Positions 1 through 5,346 of a stretch of 5,346 bases of DNA are shown piece by piece. The position numbers and the translations under genes were made by a program. Under the pieces are notes generated by a model that saw only the letters and a program-made list of their open reading frames with translations, was not told the DNA's origin and ran no database searches. How positions within the stretch are numbered: the first letter of the stretch is position 1; each line of letters opens with the position of its first letter. The stretch is from an uncultured Pseudomonadota bacterium (GTDB lineage: Bacteria; Pseudomonadota; Alphaproteobacteria; RF32; CAG-239), in contig CACXFX010000107.1 in NCBI GenBank assembly GCA_902767055.1, positions 1 to 5,346 on the forward strand, read 5' to 3'.

Positions 1-39
1 GCCGGTGATAAAAACCGCGTGTCGATTACGTATAAGTAA
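1..39 (+). CDS. C-terminal tail of an unidentified upstream gene (partial)
   Basis: Frame 1 is open from the window edge and ends at TAA (37-39). It encodes AGDKNRVSITYK, a short polar tail that could form a final beta strand. The stop lies 15 nt before the left arm of a terminator-like hairpin, which is the usual place for a gene end. Frame 2 is also open, up to a TAA at 53-55 inside the hairpin arm, so the frame choice is not certain; frame 3 stops at once. Twelve residues are too few to name the protein, and I make no functional claim. Confidence 0.45.
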   Translation, partial: AGDKNRVSITYK

Positions 40-54
40 AAAATCCTGCCCATA

Positions 55-93
55 AAAAGCGCGTCGGGGTTTACATTTTTCAGGCGCGCTTTT
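55..93 (+). terminator. Probable intrinsic terminator of the upstream gene
   Basis: Positions 55-63 (AAAAGCGCG) and 85-93 (CGCGCTTTT) are perfect 9-bp inverted repeats. The stem extends inward by a U-G wobble (64/84) and a C-G pair (65/83), leaving a loop of about 17 nt. The right arm ends in TTTT, and A-T pairs on the left arm make the structure roughly symmetric, so it could also act weakly on the minus strand. The U-tract is short (four, then ATAAT), so termination may be incomplete and some upstream transcripts may read into priA. The loop and right arm also carry promoter elements for priA. Confidence 0.6.
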
Positions 94-98
94 ATAAT
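70..98 (+). promoter_or_regulatory. Sigma70-type promoter for priA and probably the F1 operon
   Basis: TTTACA (70-75) matches the -35 consensus TTGACA at five of six positions. TATAAT (93-98) is a perfect -10 box. The spacer is exactly 17 bp. Transcription should start near 104-106, giving a leader of only about 15 nt with the ribosome binding site inside it. The -35 box lies in the loop of the terminator hairpin and the -10 box starts at the last base of its right arm, so the priA transcript itself would not contain the hairpin. This is prediction from sequence; there is no transcript evidence. Confidence 0.7.
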
Positions 99-107
99 GC
101 CTCAAAT

Positions 108-113
108 AAGAGG
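108..113 (+). promoter_or_regulatory. Ribosome binding site of priA
   Basis: AAGAGG lies 6 nt before the ATG at 120, a good Shine-Dalgarno match at normal spacing, and it fixes the priA start. The same hexamer precedes atpG (4378-4383). Confidence 0.75.
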
Positions 114-119
114 TAAAAT

Positions 120-2294
120 ATGACGCAGATTGTCGGGGTGATGCTTACCCTGCCCTTTAACAATGTTTTTGATTATAAGGCGCCCGATGATATTAACATC
201 GGGGATATTGTTCGCGTGCCGTTTGGCAAAGGCTTTGAGATTGGTGCTGTTTGGTGCTTTAAAAAAAGCTCTGATTTGGAAGAAAAAAAAATCAAATCCG
301 TCATCAATGTTTTCTCCTTTACCTTAAAGCCTGACCTGATTAAATTTCTTGAGTGGACGGCCAAATACAATTTGGCTCCGTTAGGGCTTGTTCTTAAGAT
401 GGTTTTGTGCGCCAAAAATGCCTTTGACAGTCCAAAATTGCACATTTTATATAAACTCAGCGGCAAAACACTGGCTGAGGCTAAACTCAAAAATTCTGAC
501 GCGCGTTGGCATGTCATTGATTTGTTAAAACACGGGCCTTATTCAAAGGCTGAAATTATGGCGGGCACCGGCGTTTCGGCAAGTGTGATTAAGACCTTGA
601 TTGATGCGGGTATTCTCATCCCTTTGGAGGTTGAGGTTCAAAAACCTGCCCAAACTTTTGATTTTGAAAAAGGCAAAATCACATTAAATGCCGAACAACA
701 AAACGCCGCCGATATTTTATGCGCCAAGCAAAACATCGGCTTTAATGTCACACTCTTAGACGGAGTAACGGGCTCCGGCAAAACGGAAGTATATTTGCAG
801 GCCGCTATCAATGCCTTAAAGCAAAACAAACAAGTCCTTATTTTAGTGCCTGAAATTGCGTTAACGACTCAATGGCTTGAGCGGTTTGAAAAACGTTTCG
901 GTGTCAAACCGTATCAGTGGCACAGCGCCTTATTGCCAAGCGAGCGCCGTCAAACATGGCTCGATATTGCTCAAAATCGTGCCAAGATTTTGGTCGGTGC
1001 AAGAAGTGCGCTTTTTTTGCCCTTTGCTGATTTAGGGTTGATTGTCGTTGATGAAAGTCATGATCAAACGTTCAAACAGGAAGATATGGTCAATTATCAG
1101 GCGCGTGATATGGCTGTTTTAAGAGCAAAATGCGAAAATATTCCGATTATTTTATCGACAGCCACACCGGATTTAGAAACGATTGTCAATGTTGAAGAAG
1201 GTAAATATGACAGTGTGTGTTTGCACAATCGCTACGCTTCGGCTTTAATGCCCCAAATTGAAATTGTTGACTTAAAAAAAGATAAACCGCAAAAAGGTGA
1301 TTGGGGCACATCTTGGCTTTCCCAGACGCTTGTTAAAGCTTTACAAGAAAACATCGACAAGGGCGAGCAGTCCATGCTTTTCTTAAATCGCCGCGGTTAT
1401 GCACCTTTGCTGATTTGCCGCGATTGCGGAGCGCGACTTTGTTGTCCGAACTGCACGGCTTGGTTGACTGAACACAGAAGCAAAAAACAGCTGATTTGTC
1501 ACCATTGCGGTTATAGCATTTCAACGCCGAAATGTTGCCCCGAATGCGGTTCCGAGCATGGATTGAGCGCTTGCGGACCGGGGGTGGAACGCATTGCCGA
1601 AGAAGTCAAATTTCGCTTTCCGCTTGCCAGAACGGAGATTATTTCAAGCGATACAGCCTCTTCTTTTAAGGCTATTTCGGAAGTCATCACCAAAATGCAA
1701 AATAAGCAAATCGATATTTTAATCGGCACACAAATTTTGGCCAAAGGGCACCATTTCCCATTATTAACGCTTGTCGGGATTATTGATGCAGATTTGGGTT
1801 TGATGGGCTCTGATTTACGTGCCGGAGAGCAGACTTTTCAGCTTTTGTCACAGGTTTCGGGACGTGCCGGCAGAGCTGATAAAGCAGGAAAAGTTTATCT
1901 GCAAACTTTGTATCCCGAAAACCCTGTCTTAAAAGCGATTATTCATCAAGACCGCGATGCCTTTTTAAGTCAGGAAAAAAAATCGCGTCAAATGCTTTAT
2001 CTGCCGCCATACGGTAAATTGGCTGCCGTTATTGTCACCTCTGGCAATGAAGATTTGGCTCAAAGGGCGGCTTTTCATCTTGCTAAAACCGCGCCTCATC
2101 TTCAAGGGGTCAGTCTTCTCGGACCGGCGCCGGCACCGATTTATCTTTTAAGGGGAAAATTCAGATATCGCTTGCTTTTGAAAACATTAAAGACTATAAA
2201 TATACAAAGCCTCATTTTGACATGGCTCGGCCACTTAAATTTTCCGTCAAATGTCAAAGTTGAGGTCGATATTGATCCGTACTCGTTTATGTGA
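120..2294 (+). CDS. priA: Primosomal protein N' (replication restart helicase PriA)
   Basis: PriA is a 3'-to-5' superfamily 2 DNA helicase that recognises stalled or broken forks and reloads the replicative helicase. The 724 residues match the family's usual length (E. coli about 730). The order is an N-terminal 3'-DNA-binding region (about 1-100), a winged-helix-like segment (about 105-170), helicase lobe 1 with Walker A GVTGSGKT (215-222), motif Ia LVPEIALT (242-249), the DExH box DESH (311-314) and STATP (346-350). Lobe 2 has NRRGYAP (423-429), motif V GTQILAKGH (536-544) and motif VI QVSGRAGR (578-585). Eight cysteines (433, 436, 442, 445, 460, 463, 473, 476) form the two zinc sites inserted in lobe 2. 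The C-terminal domain has PPYGKLA (629-635), LLGPAPAP (666-673) and the closing DPYSFM. The start is supported by AAGAGG 6 nt upstream and by a family-like N-terminus. DESH instead of the common DEEH is a mild variant; the gene appears functional. It stops 6 nt before atpH. Confidence 0.97.
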   Translation: MTQIVGVMLTLPFNNVFDYKAPDDINIGDIVRVPFGKGFEIGAVWCFKKSSDLEEKKIKSVINVFSFTLKPDLIKFLEWTAKYNLAPLGLVLKMVLCAKNAFDSPKLHILYKLSGKTLAEAKLKNSDARWHVIDLLKHGPYSKAEIMAGTGVSASVIKTLIDAGILIPLEVEVQKPAQTFDFEKGKITLNAEQQNAADILCAKQNIGFNVTLLDGVTGSGKTEVYLQAAINALKQNKQVLILVPEIALTTQWLERFEKRFGVKPYQWHSALLPSERRQTWLDIAQNRAKILVGARSALFLPFADLGLIVVDESHDQTFKQEDMVNYQARDMAVLRAKCENIPIILSTATPDLETIVNVEEGKYDSVCLHNRYASALMPQIEIVDLKKDKPQKGDWGTSWLSQTLVKALQENIDKGEQSMLFLNRRGYAPLLICRDCGARLCCPNCTAWLTEHRSKKQLICHHCGYSISTPKCCPECGSEHGLSACGPGVERIAEEVKFRFPLARTEIISSDTASSFKAISEVITKMQNKQIDILIGTQILAKGHHFPLLTLVGIIDADLGLMGSDLRAGEQTFQLLSQVSGRAGRADKAGKVYLQTLYPENPVLKAIIHQDRDAFLSQEKKSRQMLYLPPYGKLAAVIVTSGNEDLAQRAAFHLAKTAPHLQGVSLLGPAPAPIYLLRGKFRYRLLLKTLKTINIQSLILTWLGHLNFPSNVKVEVDIDPYSFM
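2178..2206 (+). promoter_or_regulatory. Possible internal promoter in the 3' end of priA, ahead of atpH
   Basis: TTGAAA (2178-2183, five of six to the -35 consensus) is followed after exactly 17 bp by TATACA (2201-2206, four of six to the -10 consensus). An overlapping alternative pairs TTGCTT (2172-2177) with TATAAA (2195-2200), also 17 bp apart. The stretch is clearly more AT-rich than the flanking priA coding sequence. A start near 2213 would give the F1 genes their own transcript with a leader of about 90 nt. In AT-rich DNA such matches also arise by chance, so this is only a candidate. Confidence 0.3.
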
Positions 2295-2300
2295 GCAAAT

Positions 2301-2837
2301 ATGAAAAAAGCGTCTAAAATAAAAATTGCAAAAACTTATGCCGATGCCCTGTTTGAAGCGGCTTTAACTGCCAAATGCTTAAAAGAGGTTGCTCGTGACG
2401 CTTGTGCATTAAAAAATATTGATTGTTTGGATCATCTTGCCTCACCTTTTTTAAGCAACAAGCAAAAAGACGAACTGATCGATATTGTGCAAAAAAAACT
2501 CGGTTTAACAAAGACAAGTACTGATTTTTTACGCATCTTGATTGAAGATAAAGTCCTTTTGCATCTGCAATCTGTTTTAGATGTTTTTAATAACAGATTT
2601 TTGGATTATCAAGGCATTGTTAAAGTTATCATTGAAACGGTTCAGCCCTTGACAAAGGCGCAAGAACAGATTTTGATAAAAGGACTTGAAAAAAAGCTTA
2701 AAAAAGAAGTTATTTTAGACTATAAGTTAAATGAAAGTTTACTCGGAGGGCTTATTTTGCATATAGGTTCCATCGAGATTGACGATTCTGTTCTAAACAA
2801 ACTCAAAACACTCGAAAATATGATGAAAGGCTGTTAA
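2301..2837 (+). CDS. atpH: F1F0 ATP synthase subunit delta (OSCP family)
   Basis: The delta subunit sits on top of the F1 head and joins it to the peripheral stalk, so that the alpha3-beta3 ring is held still while gamma turns. It is a soluble protein on the cytoplasmic face of the inner membrane. The 178 residues match the family's length. The N-terminal helical domain opens with the typical AKTYADALFEAA (10-21). The C-terminal part has the family pattern around VQPLTKAQ (114-121), then LLGGLILHIGS (147-157) and an ID...KL...M ending (160-175). Divergence elsewhere is normal for this poorly conserved subunit. The ATG is 6 nt after the priA stop and in the same frame. No clear Shine-Dalgarno sequence is visible (only GAG at 2293-2295), so translation is probably coupled to priA. 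No earlier in-frame start is possible, because the priA TGA lies in this frame. Confidence 0.93.
   Translation: MKKASKIKIAKTYADALFEAALTAKCLKEVARDACALKNIDCLDHLASPFLSNKQKDELIDIVQKKLGLTKTSTDFLRILIEDKVLLHLQSVLDVFNNRFLDYQGIVKVIIETVQPLTKAQEQILIKGLEKKLKKEVILDYKLNESLLGGLILHIGSIEIDDSVLNKLKTLENMMKGC
2825..2830 (+). promoter_or_regulatory. Ribosome binding site of atpA
   Basis: GAAAGG within the end of atpH lies 10 nt before the atpA ATG. It is a moderate match at slightly long spacing; coupling to atpH translation across the 3-nt gap probably helps. Confidence 0.45.
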
Positions 2838-2840
2838 GTT

Positions 2841-4391
2841 ATGTCCGTCAAAGCAAATGAAATATCATCTCTGATTAAAGAAAAAATCGAAAGTTATGAA
2901 ATTAAACCGGATTTAAATGAAATCGGACGCGTTTTGTCCGTCGGTGATGGTATTGCCCAAGTTTACGGCCTGGATAAGGTCGAAGAAAATGAGATGGTAG
3001 AGTTTGAATGCGGCCTGAAAGGTATGGCCTTAAATTTGGAAGAAAATACGGTTGCCGTTGTTATTTTCGGTGATGATGAAAACATTAAAGAAGGCGATAA
3101 GGTTAAACGCACCGGCAAAATCGTCAGCGTTCCGGTCGGATTTGAGCTTTTGGGGCGTGTTGTTAATGCTTTGGGCGAGCCGATTGACGGCAAAGGCAAA
3201 ATTGATGCCAAACAATTTTCAAACGCCGATATTAAGGCGCCCGGTATTATTGAACGTCAAAGTGTGTTTGAGCCGGTACAGACAGGTCTCAAGATTATTG
3301 ATGCATTAACACCGATCGGTCGAGGCCAACGCGAACTTATTATCGGTGACAGACAAACGGGCAAGACCTCGATTATTTTGGATACCATCATCAATCAAAA
3401 GCATATCAATGATGCCGCAAAGTCCGAAAAAGAAAAGCTTTATTGTATTTATGTTTCAATCGGGCAAAAACGTTCAACCGTTGCGCAAGTTGTCAAAACC
3501 TTAAAAGATTATGGCGCGATGGATTATACGATTGTCGTTGCCGCAACGGCATCGGAAGCCGCTCCTTTGCAATATATTGCCCCGTATTCGGGCTGTGCAA
3601 TGGGCGAGTTTTTCCGCGACAACGGCATGCATGCGATTATCTTTTATGATGATTTATCCAAACAGGCAACGGCATATCGTCAAATGTCGCTGCTTATTCG
3701 CCGTCCGCCGGGGCGTGAAGCTTATCCGGGCGATGTGTTTTATCTTCATTCCCGCCTTTTGGAAAGAGCGGCCAAGCTTTCTGACGAGAAAGGCGGCGGT
3801 TCATTGACGGCCATGCCAGTGATTGAAACACAGGCCGGTGACGTTTCGGCTTATATCCCGACAAACGTTATCTCCATCACGGACGGACAGATTTTTTTGG
3901 AAACAAGCCTGTTTTATCAAGGCATTCGCCCGGCTGTTAATGTCGGAATATCGGTCAGCCGTGTCGGATCAGCCGCACAAATCAAAGCGATGAAACAAGT
4001 GGCCGGTACGATGAAGCTTGATTTGGCACAATATCGAGAGATGGCCTCGTTTGCACAATTTTCATCAGATTTGGATGCTTCAACCAAAAAATTGCTCAAT
4101 CGCGGTGCACACCTGACAGAGCTCTTAAAGCAACCCGTTTATCATCCGATGCCGGTTGAAGAAGAGGTTATTTCCATCTTTGCGGGCGTTAACGGATATC
4201 TTGATAATTTGTCCTTAAAAGAAGTCAAAAAGTTTGAAAGTGATGCCTTAAATGAAATTAAAGTAAAACATCAAGATATAATTAAAGAAATACATATAAA
4301 CAAAGAGTTAAATGAAAAAACAAAAGAAAAACTTAAAGCGTTTTTTGATGCTTTTACGGCTGATTTTAACAACAAAAAAGAGGTTGCTTAA
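2841..4391 (+). CDS. atpA: F1F0 ATP synthase subunit alpha
   Basis: Alpha alternates with beta in the F1 head, binds nucleotide at non-catalytic sites and supplies an arginine to the catalytic site on beta. Length is 516 residues, close to the usual 505-515. The N-terminus ([10 protein letters not shown], then [16 protein letters not shown] at 29-44) leads into the beta-barrel domain. The nucleotide domain has Walker A GDRQTGKT (169-176), the QKRSTVAQV segment (209-217) and Walker B ending IIFYDD (266-271). The family signature [10 protein letters not shown] (364-373) is followed by the expected arginine finger R374 in SRVGSAAQ. The C-terminal helical domain ends in a lysine-rich tail (about 462-500) encoded by notably AT-rich DNA. 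The ATG is 3 nt after the atpH stop, in the same frame, and matches the family start. The TAA stop overlaps the atpG start by one base. Confidence 0.98.
   Translation: MSVKANEISSLIKEKIESYEIKPDLNEIGRVLSVGDGIAQVYGLDKVEENEMVEFECGLKGMALNLEENTVAVVIFGDDENIKEGDKVKRTGKIVSVPVGFELLGRVVNALGEPIDGKGKIDAKQFSNADIKAPGIIERQSVFEPVQTGLKIIDALTPIGRGQRELIIGDRQTGKTSIILDTIINQKHINDAAKSEKEKLYCIYVSIGQKRSTVAQVVKTLKDYGAMDYTIVVAATASEAAPLQYIAPYSGCAMGEFFRDNGMHAIIFYDDLSKQATAYRQMSLLIRRPPGREAYPGDVFYLHSRLLERAAKLSDEKGGGSLTAMPVIETQAGDVSAYIPTNVISITDGQIFLETSLFYQGIRPAVNVGISVSRVGSAAQIKAMKQVAGTMKLDLAQYREMASFAQFSSDLDASTKKLLNRGAHLTELLKQPVYHPMPVEEEVISIFAGVNGYLDNLSLKEVKKFESDALNEIKVKHQDIIKEIHINKELNEKTKEKLKAFFDAFTADFNNKKEVA
4378..4383 (+). 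promoter_or_regulatory. Ribosome binding site of atpG
   Basis: AAGAGG in the last codons of atpA lies 7 nt before the ATG at 4391. It supports this start, which overlaps the atpA stop as TAATG. Confidence 0.7.
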
Positions 4392-5302
4392 TGGCCGGTT
4401 TGAAGGAATTACGCACAAGATTAAATGCCGTTCGATCAACCGAAAAGATCACAACGGCCATGAAACTTGTTGCTACCTCAAAACTCAAAAAGGCAACCGT
4501 TGCTTTAGAGAAAAACAAACTTTATGCAAATTTGATTGAAAACGCGGTTGCACGTGTTTTGCTTGAGTATCGAAAGCAAGAAGAAAACAAAAAAATCAAG
4601 CACATTTTGCCCCGCCTTTTTTATACAAAACCCAATCCTCAAAATTATTTGCTGATTGTTTTTTCATCCGAGCGCGGATTGTGCGGCAGCTATAATCAAA
4701 ATGTTGCCAAGAGGGCGGCAAACCGTTTTCGGGAGTTGAAAAAAAGCGGAAAATCGGTTAAAATGATTTGTTACGGCAAAAAAGCATATGATATTTTGAA
4801 AAAAAATCATAAAAACGACATTTTGTACCATGAGGCTTCGTTTGCGGGCGGCGGTATTTTTTATGATGAAGCCGTTCAAATGCTCAACAAGGCCAAGGAT
4901 TTATCTTCAGAAAAGCAGTTTGATGTTTGTGAGATTGTTTTCAGCCGTTTTGTGAGCGCTTTGCAGCGTGAACTGATTTCAATGCAAATTTACCCGCTTG
5001 ATGCCGGCCAAATAAAAACAGCAGATGATTTAGACCATATCGGCGAGGCTTATTTTGATTACAAAACCTCAAAAGAAGAAGTGCTTGAAGAGGCTTCCGA
5101 AAAACTTTTGGTTAATCGCGTTTTTGCCGCAATGCTCAATGCCGAAGCTTCTGAGCAGAGCGCTCGTATGACGGCAATGGATAATGCGACCCAAAATGCT
5201 GCTGATATGATTGAAACTTTAACTTTGAAATACAACACGCTTCGCCAGTCGGCCATTACGACCGAACTGACTGAAATTATCTCGGGTGCCGAAGCTATTT
5301 AA
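4391..5302 (+). CDS. atpG: F1F0 ATP synthase subunit gamma
   Basis: Gamma is the central rotor shaft. Its N- and C-terminal helices form a coiled coil inside the alpha3-beta3 head, and the middle Rossmann-like domain contacts epsilon and the c-ring. The 303 residues are slightly longer than the usual 285-295, with no obvious inserted domain; the extra residues seem spread over the lysine-rich linkers around 60-80 and 115-150. The N-terminal helix has the typical LKELRTRLNAVRSTEKITTAMK (4-25, cited here by its key residues R8, T17, K19, T21 and M24). The central domain has SERGLCGSYNQN (93-104). The C-terminal helix carries SEQSARMTAMDNAT (254-267) and ends in the family signature ITTELTEIISGAEA (289-302), which fits the known gamma pattern at each fixed position. 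The 1-nt TAATG overlap with atpA implies coupled translation. atpD follows after 15 nt. Confidence 0.97.
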   Translation: MAGLKELRTRLNAVRSTEKITTAMKLVATSKLKKATVALEKNKLYANLIENAVARVLLEYRKQEENKKIKHILPRLFYTKPNPQNYLLIVFSSERGLCGSYNQNVAKRAANRFRELKKSGKSVKMICYGKKAYDILKKNHKNDILYHEASFAGGGIFYDEAVQMLNKAKDLSSEKQFDVCEIVFSRFVSALQRELISMQIYPLDAGQIKTADDLDHIGEAYFDYKTSKEEVLEEASEKLLVNRVFAAMLNAEASEQSARMTAMDNATQNAADMIETLTLKYNTLRQSAITTELTEIISGAEAI

Positions 5303-5305
5303 CAC

Positions 5306-5311
5306 AAAGGA
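5306..5311 (+). promoter_or_regulatory. Ribosome binding site of atpD
   Basis: AAAGGA lies 6 nt before the ATG at 5318. The start context TAAAATATG is identical to that of priA (114-122). This supports a real gene start so close to the window edge. Confidence 0.65.
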
Positions 5312-5317
5312 TAAAAT

Positions 5318-5346
5318 ATGACACAAGAACCGAATTTATTTGATAA
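5318..5346 (+). CDS. atpD: F1F0 ATP synthase subunit beta, first codons only (partial)
   Basis: The gene runs off the window after nine full codons (MTQEPNLFD). No diagnostic motif is present in so short a piece. The call rests on position: atpD follows atpG in nearly all bacterial F1 operons, the spacing is 15 nt, and a good ribosome binding site precedes the ATG. Beta would carry the catalytic sites of the enzyme. The conserved opening of beta (a G-x-I-x-x-V-I-G-like strand) is not reached, so the visible residues would be a short leader before it. Confidence 0.75.

Noticed and set aside
258..269. TTTAAAAAAAG as a classical T-TTA-AAA frameshift site in priA
   Set aside because: The reading frame is TTT AAA AAA AGC, which does not fit the X-XXY-YYZ phasing required.
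173..517. Open frame of 114 codons on the minus strand inside priA, plus shorter minus-strand frames at 638-829, 1333-1524 and 1511-1744
   Set aside because: They lie wholly within well-supported priA coding sequence, have no family-like sequence or ribosome site that I can see, and look like chance open frames opposite a real gene.
2292..2294. TGA read as tryptophan (recoded genome) giving a PriA-AtpH fusion
   Set aside because: PriA ends exactly where the family ends (DPYSFM) before the TGA, and tryptophans within the genes that I checked use TGG, so normal stop usage is the simpler reading.
2963..4099. Open frames on both strands inside atpA (for example 2963-3211 minus, 3052-3309 plus, 3511-3807 plus, 3917-4099 minus)
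   Set aside because: AtpA is conserved and complete over the whole stretch; the overlapping translations have irregular composition and no recognisable motif.
4255..4335. AT-rich patch at the end of atpA as a sign of foreign DNA or an inserted element
   Set aside because: It encodes a continuous lysine- and glutamate-rich helical tail at the place where AtpA normally has a charged C-terminal helix, with no repeats or boundaries, so amino-acid bias explains the composition.
4312..4539. Plus-strand open frame of 75 codons crossing the atpA-atpG junction
   Set aside because: It overlaps the end of atpA and the conserved start of atpG in a different frame, and its translation is basic and low in complexity with no family signal.
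1..5346. CRISPR array, tRNA or rRNA gene, insertion sequence or attachment site
   Set aside because: I saw no regularly spaced repeats, no RNA gene structure, no transposase motifs and no terminal inverted repeats; nearly all of the window is conserved coding sequence.

Overview
The window is an ordinary but densely packed piece of bacterial chromosome. It holds the primosomal helicase gene priA, followed on the same strand by the F1 genes of ATP synthase: atpH (delta), atpA (alpha), atpG (gamma) and the first nine codons of what is very probably atpD (beta). The gene directly before atpH is priA, not the F0 gene atpF. F1 genes standing apart from F0, with priA just ahead, is an arrangement known from Alphaproteobacteria. 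The protein sequences fit that group, for example the ends of AtpG and AtpA and the core of PriA. The DNA is AT-rich for the class, with many A-runs and lysine codons. This suggests a low-GC lineage such as a host-associated or gut-dwelling alphaproteobacterium. That placement is inference; no 16S or other strong marker is present.

Layout. Positions 1-39 are probably the last 12 codons of an unidentified upstream gene. Positions 40-119 form the only real intergenic gap. It holds a GC-cored inverted repeat that looks like an intrinsic terminator. A near-consensus sigma70-type promoter (TTTACA, 17 bp, TATAAT) is interleaved with it, and a Shine-Dalgarno sequence sits before priA. priA runs 120-2294, atpH 2301-2837, atpA 2841-4391 and atpG 4391-5302; atpD starts at 5318. 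The junctions are +6 nt, +3 nt, a 1-nt overlap (TAATG) and +15 nt. I see no terminator between the genes, so they can be read as one transcript. A second possible promoter lies inside the 3' end of priA and could supply the F1 genes separately.

How the genes work together. AtpH, AtpA, AtpG and AtpD are subunits of the F1 motor: three alpha and three beta subunits form the catalytic head, gamma is the rotating shaft, and delta ties the head to the peripheral stalk. PriA restarts stalled replication forks and has no direct role in ATP synthesis. Its place here is most likely shared transcription and conserved gene order.

All four complete genes look intact, full-length and equipped with their key motifs. 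I found no mobile element, CRISPR array, RNA gene or undescribed system. The points worth a second look are regulatory: the promoter woven into the terminator, the weak ribosome site and in-frame stop at the priA-atpH junction, and the possible internal promoter.
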